From Zizania palustris (taxonomy: Eukaryota; Streptophyta; Magnoliopsida; Poales; Poaceae), in contig JAAALK010000080.1 in NCBI GenBank assembly GCA_019279435.1, positions 31,340,778 through 31,404,777 on the forward strand: 64,000 bases of DNA, given 5' to 3'. Under the pieces are notes generated by a model. The model worked only from the letters and a program-made list of their open reading frames with translations. It was not told the DNA's origin and made no database searches. Below, in pieces: positions 31,457 to 43,664 of the stretch. The position numbers were made by a program, and so were the translations under genes. Positions within the stretch are counted from its first letter, which is position 1. Each line of letters opens with the position of its first letter.

Positions 31457-33451
31457 TGTTGGACCGGAAACAACGACCAGAGGGAGGGTGAATGGGAGCT
31501 TTTGAAAATTTGGGCTAAAAACAGCCTTCGGTTATAATTCTGTTTACTGCGGAACAGACTTCGAACAACAACCTTCGAAGGTCTGATTCGGAGATACTTG
31601 ACAGCTCCGAACACAGGCTTCGCAAGGAAGAAAAGTCCGAAGCAAAGTAGACTTTGCTCCAGCCACAACCCCGAAAACAACTCTGCTAAGTCAGTGCAGG
31701 CTCCGCACACAGGGTGCTTCGAGCAGGCTTCGCACTTCACCCTTCGCAAAAGTGGACTACCCTCCGAGGACTTCGACCTAAAACTTAGCAACAGCAACAG
31801 GTGTTGGGCTTCGTTCTGCGAAGGTCTAAACGCACACTATACGAACACCGCTAAGGGCTTCGACATGAGAAGCAAAACGGGCTTCGATCAGGGTTTCGCT
31901 AGTAAGCAGCGAGGTCTAGCCTCCTGTTACATAGAGCGAACGCACACTGAAATGCACACTTCGCACAAAACACCCTTCGCCTAGACAGGCTTCGATGCAC
32001 TACAACTAGCGAGGTATGCAAACAAGTTCAAGCAGAAAGACAACACAGAAGCAGGGCTTCGCCGCTTGAACAAGGAACACAGTAAAAGAACTCACTGGAT
32101 GAATACAATGTATGAGAGGCTAGTACAGGAGCTCAACAGTAAATGCTCAAAGTGTTAAATGTTACCTACCCAGCCCCCATATTTATAGCCACTATTCACC
32201 TTAAGTGAAATGACTACTTTACCCCTAGGGTTTACACCAGTTTTGTCTCTACAGAACAGAGGGGTACAAAAGGAAGTCAACTTTATTCTGGAGGCTTCTC
32301 TATCAGCTTTGCAGAGGGACAGCGTCAGCTTTTTGCAGAGTAGACAATGTCAGCCTTTGCAGTCTTTGACCTTTCCGAGCCCCCCTTCGCACGCGAGGGG
32401 TGCGGTGGCTTCGATGAGAAGCCTTGAGCCTGATGGCCTTCGCTTCACCGAAGTTAGTCTCCGATACAGTGACGGTTTTGAGCCGAATCCGTCAAAGCCC
32501 TTGGGCCTTCGCACCAACACCCTCGGAGTGGACCACCACGGCTTCGCAACTACTCCCAGCTCGAACTCCGTTAGTCCGTGTACCGAAGCCATGCATGGCC
32601 GAAGCACCACAAGTCAACCTTGCTCCGGAGCTAGCCTCGCTCCGAAGCCTTCCTCACTCCGAAGCCCCACCTTCGGAGTACCACCCTTCGAAGTCCCTCC
32701 TTCATCCAAGGCCTCCGCATGAAACATTCCATGAGCACTTCGTCGCAGTGTCTCTTCCTAAGCACACTCCTCGACGAGCCTCACCCGGACCATGCCTTCG
32801 GTGCACCCCGACTTCTGAGACCTTCGTCAGGTACCTTCGAATGTCTCCCTCCGGAGCACGCTTCGAACGCCTTGCCTCCGCAGAGGACTTGATCCACCAT
32901 ACTCCGAAGTCACTCCATCCGGAGTACCCTTCGAAGTGCCTCGCCTCCGAGGACTTTGTCTCGGAGTACCTTCACCCGGAGCCACGCTCCGCACTTACTG
33001 CCTTCACCTGGTGCACCTCGACCCGAGGACCGACCTGGACCCCTTGGCAGCCTTCGTGACGGAGCTCCCCGCTCCACTGGCATCAAGCCTCCCGCTTGAC
33101 CTAGGTTCACCTGCTACAAACCTGTCCGTCGCCTTCGCAGTCCCCTGCGCACCACAGACAAACAGACAAGTGTATCCAGTACTCCAGAGACCTCTCCGGG
33201 TTAGCAGCCTTCGGCACACACTCCAGTGTACCGCCCAAAGTACCGAGACCTTCGGTACGACCCAGTTATCGTGTACTGTCGGACCCCTCCGACAGGCACA
33301 CTCCGCTGCAACAGCTGCAGCAACCAAACCAACCTCCGAACACCTTCGGAGTTCCAACCTCCGAACCCCCTTCGGAGGTACCCCTTCGAACCAGAGGGTA
33401 AAAGCCTGTCAATCACTCATCACAAACACCAAACCAACCCTTGGTTTCTCA
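31457..33451 (-). repeat. Copia III LTR (3' LTR in element sense)
   Basis: The LTR is 1,995 bp, TGTTGGACC to GGTTTCTCA. It is densely filled with CTTCG/CGAAG and CTCCG/CGGAG motifs. TATA-like GGCTATAAATATGG on the minus strand is at about 32,190-32,177. The Pro/Ser-rich ORFs inside (for example 32,424-33,059) are compositional. Confidence 0.92.
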
Positions 33452-34600
33452 ATCTCCCCCTTGATGAGTGCATTGACAACCAAATTCAAGTTCAAGAAAA
33501 ATTAAAAGATTTTCAGCACACAAGTGACCATAAAAACTCAGAAACGAGCCAAATCATGTCACTTGACAAAAGAATTTTCTTCCCTTTTTAAGAGTAAAAG
33601 CCCCTTCGACAAATCTCCCCTTGTGAAAATTATACCTTTTTGCAACAGAGAACCCAAATTTCTCCCCCTTTGCGGCAAAGAACGTATCAATTTAACGTAG
33701 CGTAGCAATTTCCCCCCCTTTGGCAATGCAAGCATCAAGGAGCATTTAAAAGATGCATAGCTTGGAAATAAGCAGAATTGCAAAGACATATAAAACAAAA
33801 ATATGCCAGTAGTAATACCAATGATCATGGGCTCAGCTCAAATTAACATTCTCTAAACACATGAGGACAGCATGTGATTTTATCATTTTTTAAAATAAAA
33901 GCATTACCACTCAATCACGATAGCTAGACAAGTAAAAGCAAGTACTGCGCAAAGCTAGTCAATTTCTACTGTAGACAGACAAGTCCAGATCAAATGGAGC
34001 TATGAAAGCAAACTTGATAACCAATGAATTTTGTTGTTCTTTTCTTAATGTCAGGGGTTATTTGTTTGTCCACCTTATACTTTCCAATCAGACCAAGCCT
34101 AGGCATTAAAGCCATCAGAAGCTTAAGGCAATAATTTTGGCAGACACTACACCATTCCAGTTCAGACCAATGTGCAATGGTAAACAGTCTAGAATAGAGT
34201 AGTGCGACAAAACAAACCCGCTTGGATCTTTTACTTTGAAGCATGCAAAACATGGATTTTTGCAATTGTTGATTGAAGTAAACAAATTGTGTAACACTTT
34301 ATGACTATTCATGAATATGTAGAACAATTTGTCAAGTTGCACAAATTAGCATCCAGAGAAAAGGGTCTTGCTATCAAGCAAATAAAAGCTAGCTAAAACA
34401 GTCCTGCCTAAACATGCTAGATACAAGATTGAGCAGTGAGCATGATTTTGAAAAGAAAACATCATGCACATTAATGTTTCAGATAAATTAAAAAGAGCTG
34501 AGCTGACACGATTTCATGAATTACAATCAGGCATATAAATGCAAAAGATGTAAATGCAATTTCACACATGACGAGCACATGCAAGACAATTAAAGCCTGC
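33452..34600 (-). other. Copia III 3' spacer
   Basis: This begins with ATCTCCCCCTTGATGAG, the complement of the polypurine tract, which is identical to Copia II. A further 'CTCCCC'-rich stretch lies at 33,610-33,720. The rest is A-rich, with the conserved small ORF at 33,990-34,265. Confidence 0.6.
33990..34265 (-). CDS. Small ORF downstream of Copia III pol, conserved in Copia II
   Basis: This 91-codon minus-strand ORF contains RVCFVALLYSRLFTIAHWSE and CSVCQNYCLKLLM. It is the counterpart of 12,364-12,564, with matching Cys positions (C-x2-C-x3-C). It lies about 350 bp after the pol stop codon. Function unknown. Confidence 0.45.
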   Translation of the reverse strand: MQKSMFCMLQSKRSKRVCFVALLYSRLFTIAHWSELEWCSVCQNYCLKLLMALMPRLGLIGKYKVDKQITPDIKKRTTKFIGYQVCFHSSI

Positions 34601-34606
34601 TCCCCC

Positions 34607-37600
34607 TCACAAAATGCCGTAAGGGTGACAAATGCCAAGTTCCCCACGCAAGTAGGCAAAACGAGAAGCATCGAGGGGTTTAGTGAAAATGTCGGTGAGC
34701 TGGTGTTGGGTATCAACATATTGGAGTTCAATATCACCCTTCTCATTGTGATCTTTGAGAAAATGATATCGCACATCAATGTGTTTGGTTCTGGAGTGCT
34801 GAACCGGGTTGTTTGCAATACAGATAGCACTAGTGTTATCACAGAAAAGTGGAACACTCTTATAATCTAACCCAAAATCCCGCAAAGTGGAAACCATCCA
34901 CAAAATCTGAGAGCAACAGCTAGCTGCAGCAACATATTCGGCTTCAGCCGTCGATTGTGCAACACTAGACTGTTTGCGGGAAGACCAGCAAACCAGTGAC
35001 GTACCCAGAAAATGACAAGTACCAGAGGTACTCTTCCTATCAATTCTACACCCAGCAAAATCAGCATCGGAATAACCTCGAAGACATAAAGATGAAGATG
35101 CTGAATACCATATGCCAAATTCGAGGGTATGTTTAAGATACCTTAGGATGCGCTTTACCGCTTGTTGGTGCGAAGCTCGTGGTTAAGTCTGAAAACGAGC
35201 GCACAGACACACTGCGAAGTGTATGTCCGGCCTCGTAGCAGTCAAGTAGAGGAGGGAGCCGATCATGCTTCGGAACTCCTTCTGATCTACAGCTTCTCCA
35301 TCTTCGTCAGGATCCAATGCTACAGATGTAGCCATCGGAGTGGCGAGGGGCTTCGCATCGGCCATGTCAAACTTCTTGAGCAGGTCCTTGGTGTACTTCG
35401 TCTGATGGACGAAAGTAACTTGTTTGCTTTGCTTGATTTGCAGCCCAAGGAAAAAGGTGAGTTCACCCATCATGGACATTTCAAATTCCCTGCTCATGGT
35501 ATCTGCAAACTCGGCAACCAAAGCATGAGAAGAGCCACCAAAGATGATATCATCCACATAAATCTGCACTAGAAGGAAAATCTTTGTCATGCTTGAGAGT
35601 AAACAGAGTTTTATCAACAGAGCCCATCAAATACCCCCGCTCAAGCAGAAAAGACCTAAGTCTGTCATACCAAGCCCGAGGGGCCTGCTTGAGTCCATAA
35701 AGAGCCTTATGAAGTTTAACGACTTTATGTGGGTACTTGGAGTTTTCAAAACCAGGGGGTTATTTTACATAAACATCTTCACCTATGAAGTCATTAAGAA
35801 AAGCACTTTTGATATCCATTTGATAGAGTTTGAATCCCCGGGATGTCGCAAAGGCAAGCAAAATCCTAATGGCCTCAATGCGAGCAACAGGTGCAAATGT
35901 TTCAATAAAATCAATCCCTTCTAGTTGAGAATAACCCTGAGCTACAAGTCTAGCCTTGTTTCTAACTATAGTCCCATCCTCCCCTTGTTTATTTTTGAAA
36001 ATCCATTTTGTTCCAATGAAATGAACATTTGGTGGAGGATCTACTAATGACCAGACTTGGTTTCTCTCAAAATTTTCAAGTTCCTCATGCATGGCATTGA
36101 TCCAACTAGAATCAGAAAGTGCATGACTAACATCTAAGGGCTTGAAAGAAGCAACAAAAGCGGAATCAATGAAATGAGCATGAGAACGTGTTACCTTTTG
36201 ATCAAGCTCACCAATGATCTGCTCGGGAGGATGCATCCTTTGAACATGGTGTGGAGCCTCGCGGCGGGATGCAGTCTCCCCCTCAACTTGTGCGTTAGAG
36301 TGGTCCAAGATGACCGATGTCGAGGTAGTTGCTTCGGGACCTTGTGCCAAAGTGGTTAAAGCGGGGTCAGCTTCGGAGTTGATGTCGAGGGTAGTAGGGG
36401 TTCATCCTCGAAATCTCCGAGATCTTCGTCTTCGAAGATGGTCTGTTCCATGTCGTGTTCATTTGCCTGTTCAAGAGCAGAACTAACAGAGGGGGTTGAT
36501 TCATCAAAAGTCACATCACATGACTCGATGACAGTGTTAGTTTCTAAGTTATAAACACGATAAGAATGACCATGTGTAGTGTAACCCAAAAAGATCCCGT
36601 CAGAAGTACGCGACTCAAATTTATCCAAATTACCACGTTTTAGGATAAAGCAACGACAGCCAAAAACTCGAAGATGAGTAACCTTAGGCTGTCTCCCAAA
36701 ACGCAGCTCATAAGATGTCAAGCTTAAAATTTAGCGCAAGAATATTCGGTTTGAGATGTAGCAAGCAGTGTTCATGGCCTCAGCCCAGAATTTTCTAGGA
36801 GTCCTATGCTCATCAAGCATCGTCCTAGCCATCTCAACCAAAGTGCGGTTCTTCCTCTCAACAACACCGTTTTGTTAAGGAACCCGCGGAGCAGAGAATT
36901 GATGTTCTATGCCATGCTCCATGCAAAAGTCAACAAAGAGACTGTTTTTGAACTCGATGCCATTATCACTTCGAATGAATTTCAATGCACCTGGGAGTTC
37001 AGTGAAAAGTCTCAAAGCCAAGCTCCGAAAGTGTGAAAACACTTCATCCTTGCTGGCAAGAAAGAAGACCCAAGAGTAGCGAGAGAAATCGTCAACAATG
37101 ACTAAAACATACCACTTGCCACCTAAAGAACTAACCCGAGAAGGACCTACAGTGTCCATGTGGAGAAGTTCTCCGGGTTGTTCAGTCATCACTGTGGTGA
37201 CTGGCGAATGCGAAGCGGCAATCATTTTTCCATGTCGACAAGGAGCGCAAACTAAATTCTTCTCAAACTTGAGCTTGGACAATCCTCGGATCAGACCTAG
37301 GGCGCTTAGACGAGCGAGCAACTCAAAGCTCATATGCCCTAGTCTCCTATACCACTTCCAAAGCTCAGAAGTCGAATGTGCAACAAGACAATGAGAAGAA
37401 CCAGATGACTCTGAAAAATCAGCTCCAAAAACTCTCCCAACTCTAAAGATCTTGCACACCATAACGCCATCAGAATTGAGCACTTGCGAAGTATCGCGAT
37501 GAAATCGCACTTCGAAGCCCTCATCAAGCAACTGAGATACCGAAAGCAAATTGTATCCTAGGTTTTCAACCAAAGCAACATCTTTGAGAGTGAAATTCGA

Positions 37601-37630
37601 GTTAATTCTTACCACACTTTTACCTTTCAC
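34607..37630 (-). pseudogene. Copia III integrase, RT and RNase H
   Basis: Minus strand from 37,630: GAG-pre-integrase (LWKWYRRLGHMSFELLARL), the zinc finger end (CAPCRHGKM), integrase core (LHMDTVGPSRVSSLGGKW, VIVDDFSRYSWVFF, KFIRSDNGIEFKN), a stop near 36,877, TSYELRFGRQPKV, an acidic linker, RT (WINAMHEELENFERNQVW, GTKWIFKNKQGEDG, YQMDIKSAFLND), the catalytic IYVDDIIFGG (near 35,555), MIGSLLYLTATRPD, then RNase H (AEAEYVAAASCC, CDNTSAICIANN, TKHIDVRYHFLKD) ending at 34,607. Stops or frame breaks are at about 36,875, 36,725, 36,355, 35,760, 35,620, 35,185 and 34,900-34,865. Confidence 0.88.
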
Positions 37631-37689
37631 TCTACTCCTTCGATTGTTTCCGAAGGTGATATGTTCCCTTTGCTTGGTTGTGGTGAGGC

Positions 37690-40180
37690 TGGAGAACTAT
37701 GCTGCATCTCCGGTCATGTGGCGCGAACAACCGGAGTCCATGATCCACGTGCCCTCCAAGCCTCGATCTGTCACCTACACATGATAAGAATATCTCGATC
37801 GCTCAGTGCTGGGGTGAGTGAAAAAATGACGAGGCATCCAGCACTGAGTGACACGAGTAGTAGGTGCAGTAAAAGTAGACGGTCTATGCACATGATAATC
37901 CGAATGATGCAAAGTGTGAGGTCTACCTACATGCTGTGATCGAACAACATGTCGAGGTCTCCTACTCTGACGAGGTACAAAGCTACTCGCCCGGGGTCTA
38001 CCACCATATGAAACATGGTGAACACCTCGAGGAGCAAAACCTCTCCGAGAAGCACGAGGAGCCTCAAAAACAGGACGATAGTAAAATTCAGACTCATGCA
38101 TACCTAAAAATGGGTAATGCATGTCCTGGTAACTCATCGCCTGAGAGCGTCGCTCATCCTTGATGCGACGAAAACAGAATCCAACCAAATGACCCGCCCG
38201 CTGACAGTAGGAACAGTGAAAAATTCTTCTAGGGGCACTCTCATGGGTCACAGGAGCAACTCTCACAGGCTCCTTGGGTTTCTTCTGAGTGGTTTTCTTA
38301 GGAGGATTTTTCTTGGCAGGAGGGGTGGTTTTCTTTGGTGGTCGGGTAGGCTTTTTGGCTGATGGGGTGTCTAACAGTGCTCTCTCTTTTTCTAGGGTAG
38401 TGGGAGAGGTAAAAACAGTTTTGTTTCCATTTTCTGAAGGAATCCTCTCAAAACCCAAACCTAGAGCTAACCCTGCTCTGTTAGCACACATCTTGGTCTT
38501 GGCCAAGAGCAAATCCATCCTAACCTTTCCCTCAGTGCATTTGTTAACCACAGAAAGAAGGTATTCATTTTCAGACATGAGGTTCTTAGCTCGCTCTCTA
38601 ACAGTGCCTAGCTGGTCCTTAAGGGTAATGCACGTGTCACAAACAGGCTGCACATCCTTAGAACTACCGGCCCTCTCCAATCTAGCCTCTAGATCATGAA
38701 CATGTTTATCACGTAATTTAATGCTTTCGAGCAATAAAGAACAGTTCATGCATTCAATATTATCCTGAGGTCTAGAATCCACCACCAAAAACTGTTTCTG
38801 TGCAGTCTCAAGCTCAGAAAGAGTTTGAGCATGTACATAACGCAACTGAGCAAGCTCACTCATGACTACAATACAAGATTCACATTCAGCATCGTTAACT
38901 TTAGACTTAAGCATGGCATATTCAGTAGAAACAGATTCTAGCCTAAGTTTAAGGTCTTTTCTTTCTCTAGCGGCTTGCACAAGTAATCTATCCTGACCAA
39001 GAACTACTTCATTCAGCTCATCTAATTTAATTAACAGCTGGTCAGATGATAGAGGTACCTCAGATGAGTCAAGCTCATCGCCGCTGTGATCGCTGTCGGC
39101 CATAAAGCAAAGACCGGTGAAGTCTCGTCCTTTCTTGTCCTTCTTGTCCTCCTTCTTCGGGGACTCCTCCTCCTCAGAGCTCGACTCCTCAGTTGAGGAA
39201 GTGTCGATGTCGCTGAGAGCAGCAACAAATGCTCTGGAAGCGGCTTTGGCTACTCTCTTAGCCACTTTGTCGTGCTTGCTCTTCACAAAAGGCTTTCTCT
39301 CCTTTTTGTGGTATTTGGGGCGTTCACTCTCATCTCTCTTCTTGAGCTTAGGGCAATTTGCCTTAATATGAGAAGTGTCGCCACATTCAAAGCAACCACT
39401 AAAACCACTTCTCCTCTGATCCCGTCTCTCATGGTGAAAACGGGTGAACCTTCTGGCAATGAGAGCAAGCTCATCATCATCCATAGTGTCCACCTGCTCC
39501 TTTGTGACGGAGATCAGGGAGGACAAAGCAAAACCATCTGCAAGAACACAAGTACCAGATGTGCTTGGTTCTGCAGCGGTGCCACGGCTAGTGCTAGAAA
39601 CCAATGCCAATGGTTGTGGCAAAGAGCTTTTGTGCACTGCAAGAGATGGCTTGGCAATCTCCGTGGACTTTAGCTTGCTAAAGAGTTCATCACAGGTCAA
39701 TATGTCATAACCTGTGGACTCCTCAATGCTGGATATCTTTACCTCCCATATGCTACGGTCAAGAGCATAGAGAAGCTTGATAGCCCTATCGTGATTATTG
39801 TAAGCAAGCGTCCCGTTGGACCGCAAGTTACTCACTATAGCATCAAAGCGCGAAAACATGACATCTATAGATTCACCAGGTGCCTGCACAAACAGCTGAT
39901 ACTGTTGATTGTATGTGCTTTGGCGCCTGGCCTTGATCTGTGTAGAGCCCTCATGAAAAATAGTGAGTGTTGTTCAAATCTCCCTAGCAGTCCTAAGGTG
40001 CTGCACCCTATCAAACTCACTTCTACTCAAACCAATGAACAATATATTCTTAGCTTTCGAGTTGGCATTATACTGATCCTTTTCTGTTTGAGAGGTGCGA
40101 GTCTCAGGGATGGAGTATTGTGAGTCCACAATCTCCCAAATTGCATTTTCTTGGCTTAGCAAGTAAGCCTCCATGCGCAC
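37690..40180 (-). pseudogene. Copia III gag and protease start
   Basis: The frame begins before 40,180 (LSQENAIWEIVDSQYSIPE) and has a break near 39,965. It then runs open for 704 codons (39,889-37,775). The first zinc knuckle CFECGDTSHIKANC is at residues 166-179 of that frame. A Lys/Glu/Ser-rich low-complexity stretch and a long helical segment follow. A Lys-Pro-rich stretch (about 510-550) precedes a second knuckle, CSYCQRAGHLVGFC, at about 559-572. Past the stop, in another frame, the protease motif DSGCSRHMTGD lies near 37,735-37,705. Two widely spaced knuckles and a long insert are typical of SIRE-type elements. Confidence 0.85.
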
Positions 40181-40287
40181 CTTCCAGTATGCAAAATCAG
40201 TCCCATCGAACAGAGGAATTTTGCCAGCTCTGTCTATGTCGCCAACAGATCACAAAACCGGTTAAGGTCAACTAGTGATCTTAACCT

Positions 40288-40299
40288 GCTCTGATACCA
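40288..40299 (-). promoter_or_regulatory. Copia III primer-binding site
   Basis: GCTCTGATACCA on the plus strand (TGGTATCAGAGC on the minus) is complementary to initiator tRNA-Met. It lies two bases from the LTR start at 40,302. Confidence 0.92.
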
Positions 40300-40301
40300 A
40301 T

Positions 40302-42298
40302 TGTTGGACCGGAAACGGCGACCAGAGGGGGGGTGAATGGGAGCTTTTGAAAATTTGGGCTAAAAACAGCCTTCGGTTATAATTCTGTTTACTGCGGAAC
40401 AGGCTTCGAACAACAACCTTCGAAGGTCTGATTCGGAGGTACTTGATAGCTCCGAACACAGGCTTCGCAAGGAGGAAAAGTCCGAAGCAAAGTAGACTTT
40501 GCTCCAGCCACAACCCCGAAAACAACTCTGCTAAGTCAGTGCAGGCTCCGCACACAGGGTGCTTCGAGCAGGCTTCGCACTTCACCCTTCGCAAGAGTGG
40601 ACTACCCTCCGAGGACTTCGACCTAAAACTTAGCAACAGCAACAGGTGTTGGGCTTCGTTCTGCGAAGGTCTAAACGCACACTATACGGACACCGCTAAG
40701 GGCTTCGACATGAGAAGCAAAACGGGCTTCGATCAGGGCTTCGCTAGTAAGCAGCGAGGTCTAGCCTCCTGTTACATAGAGCGAACGCACATTGAAATGC
40801 ACACTTCGCACAAAACACCCTTCGCCTAGACAGGCTTCGATGCACTACAACTAGCGAGGTATGCAAACAAGTTCAAGCAGAAAGACAACACAGAAGCAGG
40901 GCTTCGCCGCTTGAACAAGGAACACAGTAAAAGAACTCACTGGATGAATACAATGTATGAGGGGCTAGTACAGGAGCTCAACAGTAAATGCTTAAAGTGT
41001 TAAATGTTACCTACCCAGCCCCCATATTTATAGCCACTATTCACCTTAAGTGAAATGACTACTTTACCCCTAGGGTTTACACCAGTTTTGTCTCTACAGA
41101 ACAGAGGGGTACAAAAGGAAGTCAACTTTATTCTGGAGGCTTCACTGTCAGCTTTGCAGAGGGGACATCGTTAGCTTTTTGCAGAGCAAACAATGCCAGC
41201 CTTTGCAGTCTTTGACCTTTCCGAGCCCCCTTTCGCACGCGAGGGGTGCGGTAGCTTCGATGAGAAGCCTTGAGCCTGATGGCCTTCGCTTCACCGAAGT
41301 TAGTCTCCGATACAGTGACAGTTTTGAGCCGAAGCCGTCAAAGCCCTTGGGCCTTCGCACCAACACCCTCGGAGTGGACCACCACGGCTTCGCAGCTACT
41401 CCCAGCTCGAACTCCGTTAGTCCGTGTACCGAAGCCATGCATGGTCGAAGCACCACAAGTCAACTTTGCTCCGGAGCTAGCCTCGCTCCGAAGCCTTCCT
41501 CACTCCGAAGCCCCACCTTCGGAGTACCACCCTTCGAAGTCCCTCCTTCATCCAAGGCCTCCGCATGAAACATTCCATGAGCACTTCGTCGCAGTGTCTC
41601 TTCCTGAGCACACTCCTCGACGAGCCTCACCCGGACTATGCCTTCGGTGCACCCCGACTTCTGAGACCTTCGTCGGGTACCTTCGAATGTCTCCCTCCGG
41701 AGCACACTTCGAACACCTTGCCTCCGCAGAGGACTTGATCCACCATACTCCGAAGTCACTCCATCCGGAGTACCCTTCGAAGTGCCTCGCCTCCGAGGAC
41801 TTTGTCTCGGAGTACCTTCACCCGGAGCCACGCTCCGCACTTACTGCCTTCACCTGTTGCACCTCGACCCGAGGACCGACCTGGACCCCTTGGCAGCCTT
41901 CGTGACGGAGATCCCCACTCCACTGGCATCAAGCCTCCCGCTTGACCCAGGTTCACCTGCTACGAACATGTCTATCGCCTCCGCAGTCCCCTGCGCACCA
42001 CAGACAAACAGACAAGTGTATCCAGTACTCCGGAGACCTCTCCGGGTTAGCAGCCTTCGGCACACACTCCGGTGTACCGCCCAAAGTACCGAGACCTTCG
42101 GTATGACCCAGTCATCGTGTACTGTCGGACCTCTCCGACAGGCACACTCCGCTGGAACAGCTGCAGCAACCAAACCAACCTCCGAACACCTTCGGAGTTC
42201 CAACCTCCGAACCCCCTTCGGAGGTACCCCTTCGAACCAGAGGATAACAGCCTGTCAATCACTCATCACAAACACCAAAACCAACCTTTGGTTTCTCA
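40302..42298 (-). repeat. Copia III LTR (5' LTR in element sense)
   Basis: The LTR is 1,997 bp and nearly identical to 31,457-33,451, with scattered single-base differences. It ends GGTTTCTCA followed by the ATAAG duplication. The high similarity of the pair suggests a fairly recent insertion. Confidence 0.92.
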
Positions 42299-43471
42299 AT
42301 AAGCTTAATCGAAGAAAGCTTGTACTGGTAAAGGCATACCAAAGCTTGTACTGGTAAAGGCAAAGGCATATCAGAACTAATGATTGTTCCAAATGTTGAA
42401 ATTCTTGCTCAATGAAATCAACCTGCATGTGTCTGTGAATGGGGTTGGGGGACCAGAAACAAAACAGTAGTAACCACACAAACAAAACAACATAAATAAT
42501 TTCCAGAACAATTTGAGTAAAGGAAGAGAGAGTAAATTGAAACAGGATGTTTTCAGCATGATTGGATTGTTTGGGCCTTTAGAGGGATCTGATATGTAAA
42601 ACCATAATTTTATTTGGAAATATGAAAGCATATCAAAACATACCTTGTGATCAATTTGTTCATGCAATGAAAATAATCGTCCATGCTCTGCATCCTGTCA
42701 TACATTTTGTGAAAATCAGCAACAATAGCTAATATGCTTTCAAGTCAATTAAAATCAAACAAAACAAGGTTTATTGTTAATCGTGATCATGTCATAAGAA
42801 AACTGGCGTGTAAACTTTGACTATTGATACACAAAAAGGAAAAACAAGCTAACTAATTATAAATGGTCCAATATTCCTGACAGCATCTTCACCATCATCA
42901 GATTTCAAGCAACAACCTTCTTGGTGATAAACCAATATGATGCTACAGATCAACTTGAGGTAAACAGGCAGCATGCATCAGCCAAGCTATATATTACCTT
43001 TTGGCTATGTGAAATATGCCCAATAGCTGCATAGTGGAAAAATTATCAGCAAGCAGCAAGCTAGACTGCCATATAGATATTCCACACAACGAAAAATGCT
43101 TGGATTACACTACACTTACCTGTAATAGATGCTTGACCACTGAGGATTTCATAGAGCTCTTCAACAAAGTCCTTATAGAACACAACAATTCATGCCAATC
43201 AGTAACATGATAACATGATACCAATGACCTCAATATTCTTTCATGAGCATTGCAACATACTAATTCTCACAAGTCTTCCATGTGTGCGACCGACCTGGAT
43301 TGCCGGGAATAAGTAGCACATGAAGGGATGGTTCTTTGGCCCTTATCTCGAGAAATTCCGTCGCAAAGCTGTAAAGAATTGTTTGCCTGTAACAATAATC
43401 AACAACCATATTGTGAAATTTCAGTCCAGCCAAGCCAAGGAGCTAGCATGCCATAGGCAAAACAGGTACCT

Positions 43472-43560
43472 GAGTACCAAGCATATCCTAGCCATGTCTT
43501 GCTCCCTCGCAAACGGCATGAGCCTTGCTTTCTCCATGGATCCAGCGCCTGACTTGATGC
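43472..43560 (-). other. Candidate upstream exon of the LDAH-like gene
   Basis: The minus strand reads MEKARLMPFAREQDMARICL then VLR and a CAG|GTACCTG donor at about 43,470. It lies about 100 bp upstream of the first recognised LDAH exon. I do not recognise the sequence as part of LDAH, so the link is positional only. Confidence 0.3.
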
Positions 43561-43664
43561 CACAGGCCAATCTAAAAAAACATGAATGGATCAACGGATG
43601 CTTACCACAACCTCCCTGATCCTTGATGGTGGGGATGGCTCCCTTCTTCCTCCAGTCAACGGGA

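Larger units (their letters stand above)
31457..42298 (-). mobile_element. Copia element III (SIRE/Maximus-like), both LTRs present
   Basis: This 10.84-kb element is flanked by the 5-bp duplication ATAAG (31,452-31,456 and 42,299-42,303). LTRs are at 31,457-33,451 and 40,302-42,298. The primer-binding site is at 40,288-40,299. Gag-protease is at 40.2-37.7 kb and integrase-RT-RNase H at 37.6-34.6 kb, followed by a 3' spacer with the small conserved ORF. It is the most complete element in the window but carries several frame breaks in pol. It is related to Copia II, with the same domain order, spacer and polypurine tract, though the LTR sequences differ. Confidence 0.93.
30008..43368 (-). pseudogene. 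LDAH-like lipid droplet-associated hydrolase gene, split by transposons
   Basis: LDAH (DUF2305) is an alpha/beta-hydrolase-fold protein associated with lipid droplets. Minus-strand exons in order: 43,368-43,295 (EFLEIRAKEPSLHVLLIPGN), about 43,190-43,120 (VFYKDFVEELYEILSGQAS), 43,026-42,998 (AIGHISHSQK), 42,694-42,644 (DAEHGRLFSLHEQIDHK), 42,422 downward (VDFIEQEFQHLEQS), about 31,095-31,032 (SHSIGVYICLEIFKRLQKK) and 30,090-30,008 (CVGLYPFLTLNKNSIKRSAI). Splice phases agree between neighbours. The nucleophile motif is SHSIG where the family usually has GHSIG, with the Ser kept. No AG lies where the VFYKDFVEE exon should begin. The 10.8-kb Copia III lies between VDFIEQEF and SHSIG and an hAT lies just after SHSIG. 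C-terminal exons are not found. Probably non-functional, though splicing across the insertions cannot be excluded. Confidence 0.75.

Noticed and set aside
32424..33059. 211-aa Pro/Ser-rich ORF, repeated at 41,270-41,905
   Set aside because: Located in the Copia III LTRs. Open in several frames because of the repeated CTTCG/CTCCG motifs.
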